This document shows positions 38,501 through 46,199 of a stretch of DNA of 64,000 nucleotides, piece after piece. A model generated the notes under the pieces. It saw nothing but the letters and a program-made list of their open reading frames with translations. It did no database searches and was not told the origin of the DNA. Both the position numbers and the translations under genes were made by a program. How positions within the stretch are numbered: the stretch's first letter is position 1; each line of letters begins with the position of its first letter. Origin of the DNA: Cryptomeria japonica (taxonomy: Eukaryota > Streptophyta > Pinopsida > Cupressales > Cupressaceae); the NCBI RefSeq assembly GCF_030272615.1, contig NC_081410.1, positions 128,269,640-128,333,639 on the forward strand, read 5' to 3'.

Positions 38501-40415
38501 CTAGTGGGGAATGGCCTTAAAGATGTTCTTGTGTTGAGGGGGTGTTCTTGTGATGTCCCAAAGGGGATCTAGTAGTGACGTTATGTCCTCGTCCCCATGT
38601 TGCCAAAACATCCAAAAAACCTTGGGGAAATGTCTCTAGCAGGCATTGATGTTAACTAACACTTGATTGACACATGGATTACTTAATCAATCCGACTTTA
38701 AGAAGAACTTTGTATTATGTTATAATAGAAGTGCATGGAAAGTGGAAACATAAAGTAGCTGTGGTGTGGAAAGACTGTGGACAAACACAATCAGCCATTT
38801 GGTGCCTTTAGAACTCATATTCAATAATTGTGCGGCATTGGGAAATTTGCATATGGGTTGTGTGGAAACTGAAGAATGGTGCAACAACTTTTGTGACAAG
38901 ACAGATGTCTGTGTGGAGACTTGTGCAACGATCAGAAACTATCCACCAACTTGTGCAGCAATGCTGAAGATTGCAGAGGTCATGCAAAAGCCCGAATTGT
39001 GATAATATAAAGCTTGTGCAAGGAGTGTGGAACAACCAAGTCTAATGGAGTTTTGCACAAAATAACAAAGTACACAAAATGTAAAAATTGTGGAGATCTA
39101 GTATAGCAATATTGCCTCTAACAAACACATATAACACAAAAACATCAAAACACACGAGTGTGCATAAACTAATATTGTGTGCAGATGCCAGAAAATGAAA
39201 ACTAGGAAACAAAGCAAGAAATATTTTGTTGTGATCCAAGATTGGTTGATCACTATGATGATGCTCCTCCATTATAGATTTGTTCCATAAAATGTGCAAA
39301 AGCTGAAAATTTGATTAAAAATTCCACATGTTGATGGAAGATCCCAGAAAGATGATTGAAGAACGTAATTTAATTGACCATTGGAAGGCCCTAAAAGGTT
39401 TTTTCAAGATTAGTTGTACCCAAGAAGTTGCAAGATAAGATTAGTTGCTTGCTAGTTTTTACTTTTTATATTTTAGAAAGCAGTGATGTTTATTTATCTC
39501 ATATGCATGAAGGAAAAGAAGCTAGAGCTTTACATAAATGGTTGTATATTTACATTAGGGAGTCTTTCTTACTAAAACCTTTATTTTTAAAGGTAAAACA
39601 TGTAAACAAGCTCTCCAAGGGCAGTTTTTGTGAAAAAATGACATGAAAGTTTTTTTGTGATTGTTACGAGTGACTGCATGGTTTTATTATATATATGGCT
39701 GTTCTTTATGGTCGAGGACACTGACTTTCAACTGAGATACCACAGCTCTCATGTGATAAAAAATTTGCTCTTATATTTTGAGCCTCCTGTAGTGTTGCAC
39801 TTATAATTCTTATCTTCTTGTAGATTTTTTCTTGCGGCAGTTTTGTGATGCTCATACTTGTAAAAAAGGCAGTCGGCCATTCACAAGGGGCGCTGGGGTA
39901 AGATTATAGGTCTTTATGTCTGTTCTGAATTATTTAGGGTTACAATCATGGTTTGACTTTGCTGGATGACTCTTTTCTTTTGTGATTTCTTTTTTTGTTT
40001 GTTGTTGCAGAAGAAGATTAGTTTATGGTACTATGCAATTTGCATCTTGGTAATGATGATGCTTCCGATATTCTATTGTATAGTATATATGCATCAAAGG
40101 TAATTGCTATATTCCTTCTGTTGCAATTAATGACAGCAGATAAATCGGTAAATCTGGGTTCTTCTAACATATAAGATTGTCTTTTGCTTAACGTAAGGAT
40201 TGTTGAATAACTATTTAGTATTTTTCAATTGTAAACAAACCAGTAGACAGGAAAAAGGATATATTTTCTGATAATAGGTCCTTAATAATGTTGTATACTA
40301 ATGAACTCTTTATAACTTGAACTAATTCTTTTTTAATTGTATCAGGGAAATGAGCAAGAATATTAAAAACTTGAAGCGGATTTCTAAAACGGATAAGAAG
40401 GGAAAATCCTATTGA
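11010..40415 (+). CDS. Nine-exon gene: type I membrane protein with one C2H2 zinc finger and a Cys-rich domain
   Basis: Coding exons are 11010-11087, 19313-19383, 20045-20081, 20229-20438, 22147-22269, 22371-22428, 39824-39897, 40011-40099 and 40346-40415: 810 nt, 270 codons with stop. Every junction is GT..AG and every phase matches. Order: signal peptide (residues 1-25, [16 protein letters not shown]), helical segment, C2H2 finger (CGFCQKIF...HFDNRH, spacing C-x2-C-x12-H-x4-H), Cys-rich segment ([33 protein letters not shown]), one transmembrane helix (exon 8) and a basic tail (KTDKKGKSY). I recognise this as a conserved plant protein family usually annotated only as C2H2-type zinc finger protein; its biochemical role is unknown to me. 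With a signal peptide and C-terminal anchor, the finger would lie in the lumen or outside the cell, so a transcription-factor role is unlikely (inference). No frameshift or stop, unlike all surrounding frames, so it is probably functional. Confidence 0.9.
11088..12672 (+). other. Intron 1, first part: no recognisable element except a short MITE-like fragment
   Basis: AT-rich intronic sequence. Only 11905-11947 resembles another part of the window (the MITE at 42582-42826). Nothing else could be assigned. Confidence 0.6.
11905..11947. repeat. Fragment of the MITE family seen at 42582-42826
   Basis: Shares ATCAACGTTTTGGA and CACACTCT followed by a TCCATTATCA end with the arms of the 42.6-kb element. 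Only about 40 bp remain. Confidence 0.5.
12673..13012 (+). mobile_element. TRIM-like miniature LTR element (340 bp)
   Basis: Two direct repeats begin TGTTGACTTGG: 12673-12795 (123 bp) and 12877-13012 (136 bp, with a roughly 14-bp insertion). The first ends TAACA and is followed after AT by the PBS TGGTATTAGAGC (one mismatch to tRNA-Met). The 81-bp interior ends in GAGGGGGAGAT just before the second LTR. No coding capacity. Flanks AATAA and ATTAA could be a target duplication with one mismatch. Miniature size, two LTRs, PBS and PPT define a TRIM. Confidence 0.9.
13013..13740 (+). other. Intron 1: unassigned sequence with G-rich block
   Basis: No coding pattern. Contains the GGGGAC-iterated block at 13425-13549 and leads into the left end of the TIR element; possibly part of an older LTR element into which the TIR element jumped. 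Confidence 0.4.
13425..13549 (+). repeat. G-rich block of GGGGAC iterations
   Basis: More than ten runs of four or more G within 125 bp (GGGGACGGGGAGACGGGG pattern). Potential G-quadruplex DNA. Open frames through it are composition artefacts. Confidence 0.85.
13741..15015. mobile_element. TIR element with GACTCGG subterminal repeats
   Basis: Left end from 13741 (ACAGCAGAGAATAAAAAGAC, a TA run, CAAAGTTCC, GACTCGG) and right end to 15015 are inverted copies of each other over about 55 bp. Inside both ends sit clusters of GACTCGG or CGAGTC (13795-13868 and 14800-14975). The interior holds a second GGGGAC block (14277-14355) and two GGGGCAGCGCCCC hairpin cores near 14610 and 14658. No transposase frame was recognised. 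A non-autonomous DNA transposon is likely; the superfamily cannot be settled here. Confidence 0.6.
14277..14355 (+). repeat. Second G-rich block (GGGGAC iterations)
   Basis: Same composition and similar phrases (GGGGACG, AAGTTTGGGG) as 13425-13549, about 850 bp further right, which suggests a shared origin. Confidence 0.75.
15032..15136 (+). mobile_element. 3' end of an LTR followed by a PBS
   Basis: AGGGCAAAAACTAGGGCATT and AAAGGGGACATTATA form an LTR end, followed by TGGTATCAGAGC at 15125-15136 (exact tRNA-Met PBS). The rest of this old element is cut by the TIR element on the left and the solo LTR at 15249. Confidence 0.65.
15249..16105 (+). mobile_element. Solo LTR with intact 5-bp target duplication
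   Basis: 857 bp from TGTTGATATT to TTAACA, flanked by ATATC at 15244-15248 and 16106-16110. A TATAAATA box at about 15483 and the LTR-like GGGTTTTTCCTCCTAGGAGG near 15963 agree with plus orientation. No internal region or second LTR is present, so it is the product of LTR-LTR recombination (established mechanism). Probably copia-type (inference). Confidence 0.85.
16111..17385 (+). other. Intron 1: unassigned sequence
   Basis: 16111-16170 repeats the TGTGTATGCTTCGTGTTT phrase found just left of the solo LTR. The remainder shows no coding pattern or clear element; 17085-17385 may be the upstream part of the LTR fragment that follows. Confidence 0.4.
17386..17455 (+). repeat. LTR fragment related to 15032-15100
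   Basis: About 90% identical by eye to the LTR end at 15032-15100 (CCAACCATCTTACAT, then GTGATTTTAGGGCAAAAA), but the match stops before the terminal GGGGACATTA and no PBS follows. Confidence 0.7.
17456..19312 (+). other. Intron 1, last part: unassigned sequence
   Basis: Ordinary AT-rich intron DNA. The only hint is a PBS-like GCTATGATACCA at 18423-18434 (minus strand, one mismatch), with no adjacent TG..CA boundary. Confidence 0.5.
19313..19383 (+). CDS. Exon 2: helical N-terminal segment
   Basis: Acceptor TTGTTCTAG, donor CAG|GTATGA. Encodes [20 protein letters not shown] and a few more residues; 71 nt, ending in phase 2. It could follow exon 1 directly in phase; a missed small exon in between cannot be excluded. 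Confidence 0.8.
20045..20081 (+). CDS. Exon 3: 37-nt micro-exon
   Basis: Acceptor TTGTTCCAG, donor GAG|GTAACC. Encodes [12 protein letters not shown] after completing a split Arg codon. Ends in phase 0. Confidence 0.85.
20229..20438 (+). CDS. Exon 4: C2H2 zinc finger
   Basis: Acceptor TTGGTATAG, donor ATT|GTAAGT; 70 codons. Contains [20 protein letters not shown], then [20 protein letters not shown] and FDNRH: zinc ligands Cys, Cys, His, His in C-x2-C-x12-H-x4-H spacing. An ATG-initiated reading at 20232 is internal to this exon and is not a separate gene. Confidence 0.93.
20439..22146 (+). other. Intron 4: nothing recognisable
   Basis: 1,708 bp of AT-rich sequence between GTAAGT and GTGCAG. 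No element, repeat or coding pattern was seen. Confidence 0.6.
22147..22269 (+). CDS. Exon 5: Cys-rich domain, first part
   Basis: Acceptor GGTGCAG, donor GAG|GTTTTG; 41 codons. [13 protein letters not shown], a Lys/Pro linker, [15 protein letters not shown]. Five cysteines, plausible disulfide or metal ligands in a secretory compartment. Confidence 0.92.
22371..22428 (+). CDS. Exon 6: SLANSCFPP segment
   Basis: Acceptor TTCTGCAG, donor ATG|GTATGG; 19 codons plus one base, ending in phase 1. The next coding exon lies 17.4 kb away and begins with the two bases needed. Confidence 0.92.
22429..24043 (+). other. Intron 6, first part, with one exon-like segment
   Basis: Mostly unassigned. 22958-23040 looks like an exon (TTTTCATAG acceptor, AAGTAG|GTTTCT donor, an open 27-codon reading [20 protein letters not shown] onwards), but its phase fits exon 7 and not exon 6. 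23580-24043 may be internal sequence of the LTR element that starts at 24044. Confidence 0.35.
24044..24560 (+). mobile_element. LTR-like block beginning TGTAATGCCCC
   Basis: Starts with TGTAATGCCCCTTTTG after a purine-rich TAGGGGAAGCAT. Its first 52 bp are nearly the reverse complement of the LTR end at 15072-15124. Two phrases around CTTGGCCTCATG (24260 and 24470) repeat imperfectly about 210 bp apart. The right boundary is not visible. Confidence 0.5.
24561..26244 (+). other. Intron 6: unassigned sequence
   Basis: No coding pattern, terminal repeat or clear tandem structure was seen. Confidence 0.5.
26245..26826 (-). repeat. Extra partial LTR copy of the intron-6 gypsy family
   Basis: Begins TGATGCAGTACTGT like the LTR at 26827 and runs parallel to it for about 582 bp (AAGCAATAGGAAGAAATATG, ATGCCAAGTGTTGC). 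Either a tandem duplication of the LTR start or the remnant of a second element. Confidence 0.7.
26827..28887 (-). repeat. 3' LTR of the intron-6 gypsy element
   Basis: Matches 34785-35214 plus 38649-39290 in three blocks: the TGATGCAG start, GTGCATGGAAA...GTGGACA...CAACCATTT around 27510-27570, and ACAAACACA...CAAACTAATCTTG around 28739-28800. It ends near TTAGATACCA. Its middle (about 27660-28560) has extra sequence absent from the other LTR. Divergence is high, 20-30% by eye, so the element is old. Confidence 0.65.
28888..33150 (-). pseudogene. Ty3/gypsy gag-pol remnant (minus strand)
   Basis: Read in order on the minus strand: Gag knuckle near 32350-32280 ([14 protein letters not shown], second Cys changed to Ser); protease at 32147-31953 ([17 protein letters not shown] with KTNN after it); reverse transcriptase to 30731 ([26 protein letters not shown] in place of YxDD); RNase H near 30690-30340 ([25 protein letters not shown]); integrase near 30130-29480 ([16 protein letters not shown] then a stop). 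Many stops and frameshifts. The domain order protease-RT-RNase H-integrase defines Ty3/gypsy; the style suggests a chromovirus (inference). It accounts for about a quarter of intron 6. Confidence 0.85.
33151..34770 (-). other. Leader region of the gypsy element, low-complexity AAT/AAC/GAT-rich
   Basis: Between the PBS and the gag remnant. From about 33840 to 34460 the sequence is dominated by degenerate AATAATGA, ACAACAAT and GATAACAA phrases without a fixed period. No coding pattern. Confidence 0.5.
34771..34782 (-). promoter_or_regulatory. Decayed primer binding site
   Basis: Plus strand GCTCCGATACAA; the minus strand differs from the tRNA-Met PBS TGGTATCAGAGC at two or three positions. 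It lies just inside the LTR start at 34785, as expected for the 5' end of the minus-strand gypsy element. Confidence 0.5.
34785..35214 (-). repeat. 5' LTR of the gypsy element, inner part
   Basis: Parallel to 26827-27275 (AAGCAATAGGAAGAAATATG, CCCAATGAGAAA, TTATGCCAAGTGTTGC). The match stops exactly at the hAT insertion and resumes at 38649. Confidence 0.7.
35300..35790. repeat. Compound microsatellite (ACATAT, ACATGC, CA, TA)
   Basis: About 490 bp of alternating purine-pyrimidine sequence: ACATAT runs, a block of ACATGC, (CA)n at 35510-35535 and TA-rich tails. Long open frames on both strands here are artefacts. Confidence 0.95.
36990..37560 (-). pseudogene. hAT transposase remnant (DUF659-like)
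   Basis: Minus-strand phrases in hAT order: [69 protein letters not shown], then IGKIE. These resemble the C-I-SDGW, FLK-DAS and FWTPCAAH-DIGK signature of plant hAT proteins with a DUF659 domain. Several stops and frame changes; neither the BED finger nor the C-terminal dimerisation domain was recognised. Confidence 0.75.
38649..39290 (-). repeat. 5' LTR of the gypsy element, outer part
   Basis: Continues the LTR after the hAT element; parallel to 27270-27640 (GTGCATGGAAA, TGTGGACAAACACAATC) and 28739-28880 (AACAAACACATA, GATGATGCTCC). Ends about 530 bp upstream of exon 7. Confidence 0.7.
39824..39897 (+). CDS. Exon 7: [11 protein letters not shown] segment
   Basis: Acceptor TTCTTGTAG, donor GGG|GTAAGA; 74 nt. 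Encodes [20 protein letters not shown] and ends TRGAG in phase 0. It joins exon 6 across a transposon-filled intron. Confidence 0.92.
40011..40099 (+). CDS. Exon 8: transmembrane helix
   Basis: Acceptor GTTGTTGCAG, donor AAG|GTAATT; 89 nt. After KKISLW comes the hydrophobic stretch [20 protein letters not shown], then MHQ and a split Arg codon. One membrane pass. Confidence 0.92.
40346..40415 (+). CDS. Exon 9: basic cytosolic tail and stop
   Basis: Acceptor TTGTATCAG. Completes the split Arg and encodes [20 protein letters not shown] then SY and TGA at 40413. The Lys/Arg-rich end fits the positive-inside rule for a type I protein. Confidence 0.9.
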
Positions 40416-42200
40416 GATTTATGATCTGGTTTTTAACTATAATTTATTTCCTCATGTATCTTATTTAATTGTTTTTGTTTGAAACATTTTTCTTTTTCTT
40501 ATACCAAAAACTAGTTTATTCTCTAGGAATTCAAAATTTTTAGATATAGGGAAGAGGATGTAAACAGTGACTTACGGATAGGTTTTTCAAAAACGACTCT
40601 TATGTGAAGAATTTCAAAATTCTAATTTATAATTTGTATGGTTTTGAAGTTCAATGCTACAATATTTCTTCCAGCTTTTCATCATCCTGATAAGAATTCA
40701 ATGCCCTTTCATCTAGAAAAAAATTGAATGGAGTTATTCCAAGCTATGGTCATGAAGTTATATAACGACATGACATGCTAGCTTTTTAAGTAACCTGTCC
40801 AAAGGTTCCCTTGAACTATCATTTGTATTGGTTACCTTACTCGAGAAGCAGTGAACCTTATTTCTTCTGGTTCTATTATAAGAGATTCTTAGTGCATAAT
40901 TAATTTTATTTCACATACACAAGTTCACTTATCTAAAGTTAATTGTTGCTTTTCGTGATGTATCCACAGTTGGCTAAAAAGATTCGTGTACCCATGGTGG
41001 AAATATGTGGGCTTCAAATTTTCCTTCAGAAGTTTCTTATTATTTGATAAAAACTTGACTCTACCCCTTTTTCTTCGACTAGGTGTGTTTTTTAAAACTT
41101 GTCAATGAATCTGATGGCATTTAAAGGGTTGAATATTAGAAGAGATTTTCAGTATCGTATATTTCTGTTTGGGCATCTTTTGTTGAAGTCATCTTTGTCT
41201 ACAACTTTTCAAATTTTGTCAGCAGTTCAACCAATATTTCTTTCTCAGTAGCTAATTCTTTGTGGGGTTTTTGCATAGCTTGATTGCATGCTTCCTATTT
41301 TAGGAGCAATCCCTTAGCAACGTGGTTTTTGAGTTGGACAAGATTTTATGCATTTTCATCATTTTCTTCATAAGGAGACGAAGGCTGTTATGCTACTGCT
41401 AGTTATCCCTTTTTATTTTCCTCCCAGAAGTATTTTTTCACATTTTCAGACATCAAAGGCATATTTGCATTTGTGAATCTCAATTGAAGTACAGTGGGGA
41501 GAAATATATATTTTTGGAAAATGAATATCAATACCTTGATATCAATATAGGAATGGAATTCGTTACTCCTGTTTATCTTTTCCTAGATAATTTATGATTT
41601 CTTTACAAGCCTAAGGATGCATATTTTGATTCTATTTGTGAGTTTATTACACAAGTTTTGGGGGAACATAATCAATTGGAGAGGCATTACAGGATGCTTT
41701 TATTGGGGAGTGGATTAAAATAAAATGAGAAGAAAAACCAGCACCATGGAACCTTAAGCTGAAAAAATTATTTGACTTGTCATCACCATAATGTTGGTTC
41801 GAGTGATTCTTCCACTTTTTATGATGATCACAATAGCAAGAGCTAAAAGTCCTATAAGTAGAATAAAACATTAGTGGCTTTCGTTTGTGTAAAAATGGGT
41901 CATTATGCTTCATATTATCCTTTTCCCTCGTCAAGTTGACCCAAGTTATATTCCTGGACTTCGTTTTAACTAGTATCATACAATTTGGCTTCACTAATCA
42001 ATTGAAATGGAAAATTATTTTAACTACTTGCAAGCACCCCATGGATTCACTAATTTTACCCTTTCAATGTTTACGGAGGGGTTGATTAGAATTGAGAGTT
42101 TAAATTGGTAAAAGAGTGCAACCATGAGCAAATTTGATGTAGTCAAATTAAAAGATAGAAGTTAGGGGAGCTTGTAATGGTTCGTGTTATTTAATTAGGT
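40416..42200 (+). other. 3' flank of the gene, unassigned
   Basis: Probable 3' UTR followed by AT-rich intergenic DNA. No clear AATAAA close to the stop and no element recognised. Confidence 0.5.
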
Positions 42201-42581
42201 AATTTTTTTACTTATTTAACCATCACAAGCTTCTAGGTAATAAAATTATGTTTAAAAAAAAATAAAAATCAATAAAACTAAAAAAATCAAAATAATATTA
42301 TTTAATTAGGCAATTTTTTACTTATTTGATTATTATTCATTCGAATTAATTATATATTTTTCAATTTCTCTAAATTTTATATACATATACAAATTTTATA
42401 ATTTTAATTATATTTATTTAAATTTTATATTATAAATTCTTTAGACTTCACATAGTTTTTAGCTTTATTTATTTTTTCTTTTATTTCTGAGTTTTCACAT
42501 GATAAGTTTGTAGAAGTTTTTGGATGTATCTAAAATCTCTATATAATGAGGTAATTGTAAAACTTTTTGGATGTATTTAAG

Positions 42582-42826
42582 ATAAACAAGAGTGCAGTTT
42601 TTGGATTTGATTGTGTAAGATTTTTGCATCAACGTTTCAGATCACACTCTCTGATCCATCATTAGTTTCTGGATTTGATTGTGTAAGATTTTTGCATCAA
42701 CGTTTTGGATCACACTCTCTGATCCATCACATTTGACTCTCTTCATCTTGGTGATGGGTCACAGAGTGTGAACGTTGATGCAAAAATATTACACACAATC
42801 AAATCCAGAAATTGCACTCGTGTTTA
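42582..42826. mobile_element. MITE-like snap-back element (245 bp)
   Basis: Left arm from 42582 and right arm ending at 42826 are inverted copies over about 75 bp (AGTGCAGTTTTTGGATTTGA against the complement of TCAAATCCAGAAATTGCACT). About 65 bp of the left arm is repeated directly (42601-42660 and 42668-42727). The foldback would leave a loop of about 25 nt near 42740. No target duplication could be fixed. Confidence 0.8.
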
Positions 42827-43624
42827 TATGACGGATTGTGGAAACCTCTTAGAATTGTATTTAAGATCTTTATATAATGACACCATTGTAATTTATTCAT
42901 ATTCATTGTTTTGGTAATTTGATCAATTACTTAATCAAAGCATCAACTTTCTCAAGCCAAGCCATGGTGCTTTGAGAATCCAATCCATGGGTTTTTAGAT
43001 TTTGATAGGGTTTTCAGTGCCATAAAAAATAAGATTATAATAATTCACTTCCATAGAGACGTCTAGAGTTTGGTCCTATATTCCTATAATGTAATGTGTG
43101 GTAATTCACTTGAAAAAATGAAATACTTGTGATGAATGGGTAATTTTTTAAATTGTTGTTGAGAAAATTTAACATAAATACTAACCTTTAGTTTCGTTAT
43201 CATGTATATTTAGGTGTTACTCATTTCACTACAAATCTAGGTGCTAGTTTTTCACTCCTCTTTGCCTCTTATTGAAACAATCTAACAATTTTGATTTTCG
43301 TTTGTTTGATTTGATGTCGCTATGTATGGAACAACTTTGTTTTTAATTTTGGGCCAACGATGATTTAATCTATTGATATTAGATGGCAAACAATGAGGCG
43401 GAGAAGAAAGTGGAGAATTATTATTATGTCAAGACTATGGCCGTTATGGAAGATATTATGTCAAGATTGTGGCTGTTATGGAAGATTGCATGTTCCAACT
43501 TTCACAGTTATTTCAAATTCATATATTTTTTTAACCTAATTCTATTAACAATCTTCAATGAAAGAATACTGACAAAGCATTTTTGATATTTTAGTTTCTA
43601 AAATCCAATGTCGTTTTTGAAAGT

Positions 43625-43848
43625 GAAAGTTTGTGTAAACATATTATATAATATATTGTATTAGAGATTGTATTGATCATCATACAAGTATAAAAAGATT
43701 TGATTTTATGACTAGCTAATCTCAATATTAATAATCGAAAGTTTGTGTAAACATATTATATAATATATTGTATTAGAGATTGTATTGATCATCAACAAGT
43801 ATAAAAAGATTTGATTTTATGACTAGCTAATCTCAATATTAATAATCT
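43625..43848. repeat. Two-copy tandem repeat, 112-bp unit
   Basis: GAAAGTTTGTGTAAACATAT begins at 43625 and again at 43737; the copies are nearly identical, so the duplication is recent compared with the surrounding repeats. Confidence 0.92.
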
Positions 43849-44400
43849 AATTAATTCTACGACACGTGCATATTTACGTGAATGATTACTTGTATCAAAA
43901 TTATATAACCTACCAACTTTAAATTGAATAATTCAACTTCTTTGATGACTTTATATATTAAGAAAACATAAGAATGATATGGATAAAGTTATACTTCCAA
44001 TTTTTTTTTTCTCTAAAATATTAAATAATAATTTGTCTAAGATATCCTTTCAAAAAATAGAATTTTCTCTAAAATATTAAATAATAGTTTGTGTAAGATA
44101 TCCTTCCAAAAATGATATCCTTCCAAAAATGATGACTAGCTAATTTCAATATTAATAATCTAATCAATTCTATGGTACATGCCTTTATGTGAGTGATGAT
44201 ACTTTTTACTTATGTCAAAATTATATAGCCTATCAATAACTTAAAATTGAATAATCAACTTATTTGATGATTTTGTTATATTAAGAAAACATAATATTGA
44301 TATGGATAAAGATATCCTTCTAAAAAATAGATTTTTCTTTAAAATATTAAATAATAATTTGTCTAAGATATCCTTCCAAAAAATGTAAAAGTTTGTAACT
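43849..44400. repeat. Degenerate tandem repeat, about 300-bp unit
   Basis: CTAATTAATTCTAC..CGTG..TTATATAACCTA..AAGAAAACATAA at about 43849-44010 recurs as CTAATCAATTCTATG... at 44158-44310; each is followed by AAAATATTAAATAATAATTT and GATATCCTTCCAAAAA. Confidence 0.7.
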
Positions 44401-46199
44401 TTCTAAATTCATATTTACAAAATATTTACGATAATTTCAAAAAAATACGACAATCCAAAAATGTTTATTTCCATCTTTAAATTTAGATTTGCATAAAAAT
44501 ATTAAAATTTTTAAAGAGACTCAAAATAATTTAATAAAATATAAATAATTTAATTAATTATGGATATAAGAATTATTCAATAAAATTATAATTGTTTTAA
44601 ATAAAAATCTATAAAACTAAAAATTTCAAAACAATATTATTAAATAATTTTATTTTCTATTTATTTGATTATTATTCATTAAATTAATTATATCTTTTTT
44701 AATTCATCCAAATTTTATATATAGATAAAAATTTCATAGTTTTAATTATATCTATTTAAATAATTGTTTTAATTTAATTTTATAAATTCTTTTTACTTGC
44801 ACATTTTTTCATTTTAAATTTTTCAATGATAAATTTCTAGAAGTCTTTAGATGTATCTAAGACCTCTATACAATGAGACAATTATTATTCATTCATCTTC
44901 ATTGTTTGTGGTAACTTAATCAATTTTTGTTTAATAACATTAATGTTCCCAAATTGACACCTCTCTTTAAGCATAAATATATCATTAGCATACCTATATT
45001 AAGAGGAATATAGGTAAAGTACGCCGAAAGATATCATATTTGTTCAATATTCTACTTAAAAAATTATTATATTATAATTAATATTAGATTATGATATTGT
45101 AAGTAATATTAAATTACTATGAAGATAAGATTATATTATTATATTTTGAGAAAAAAGTGGATTCTATGTAGGAACACTTCCAATCCCCCATAAATAATCA
45201 TAATATTAGAGTGAGATAACTATCAAGTTAATTGGTAGAGGTGGAAGTGAAATAAATAAAATAAAATTAAAAATAATAATAAAATATTTTCTTTTGCTTG
45301 TCATGCATTTTGGTGTCACAAAGTCAAATTAAATGACGGTTTTTTTTGCATCCATATGTGAGTATAACACGTCGTGTAATTAAGTTCTTTTTTTAAAAAT
45401 ATTAAATAATAGATTGTATGAGGATATCCTTTAATGTTATCAAATTTCATATCATTTAATTACCAACGATATCCTTCCCAATAATGGTTTTATGTACATC
45501 CACTTTGTCTTGTCAAAATAACTTTTTAAATTCATCTTTAAAAAATATTTATGATAATTTTTTAAAAATATTTAAAAAATAAAACTTTATTTCTATCTTT
45601 AAATTTGTATTTGCATAAAAAAATTATATCTTTTAAAAAGACTCATATTAATTAAAATAGTATATATATAAGGGGCCAAAGCTGTTAACGCTTTATGAGC
45701 CTTGTTGGGGGCTCTTATGGGATGAGAGATATGAGTTTTGAACTCATGACCACCCTATCAATAGAGCTCGTGACTTACCGTCACGCTGCAAGGTCAACCC
45801 TGATAAGATTAAAAATAATTATTCAATAAAATTATGATTGGTTTAAAGAAATAATCTATAAAACTAAAAAACTAAAAATAATGTTACTTAATTATGTAAT
45901 TTTCTACCTATTTGATTATTTTTCATCCAATCAATTATTTTTATTCTAATTAATCTAAATTTTATATATAGATTAAAATTTCATAATTTAAATATACCTA
46001 TTTAAATAATTTTCTTAATATTAATTATAAATTCCTTCTATTTGCATAGTTTTTTGCTTTTAATTTTTTTCTTTATTTCTAACATGATAAATTCATAGAA
46101 GTCTTTGGATGTATCTAAGACCTCTATATAACGAGGCAATTGTAATTTATTCATTTTCATTGTTAGTCCCAATGACAATATTTTTTTTTTTTTTAAATT
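44401..46199. other. AT-rich intergenic DNA
   Basis: Apart from the repeat modules noted above nothing was recognised. A 15-base T run at about 46180 precedes the LINE. Confidence 0.5.

Larger units (their letters stand above)
35215..38648 (-). mobile_element. hAT-like DNA transposon splitting the LTR
   Basis: Flanks CTGTTAAT (35207-35214) and ATGTTAAC (38649-38656) agree at 6 of 8 bases, the 8-bp duplication size of hAT. Ends start CAATG in both orientations, with further imperfect inverted similarity (TTTTTGGGATG and TTTTTTGGATG, then ACATGGGGA). The interior has a minus-strand transposase remnant at 37560-36990 and a large microsatellite near the left end. Confidence 0.65.
42200..46170. 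repeat. AT-rich array with a thrice-repeated module
   Basis: The phrase TTTGGATGTATCTAA followed by CTCTATATAATGAG recurs at about 42515, 44850 and 46105, each preceded about 200 bp upstream by TATTTGATTATT and AATTTTATATATA. The module is repeated at spacings of about 2.3 and 1.25 kb with other material in between. No coding potential. Confidence 0.65.
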
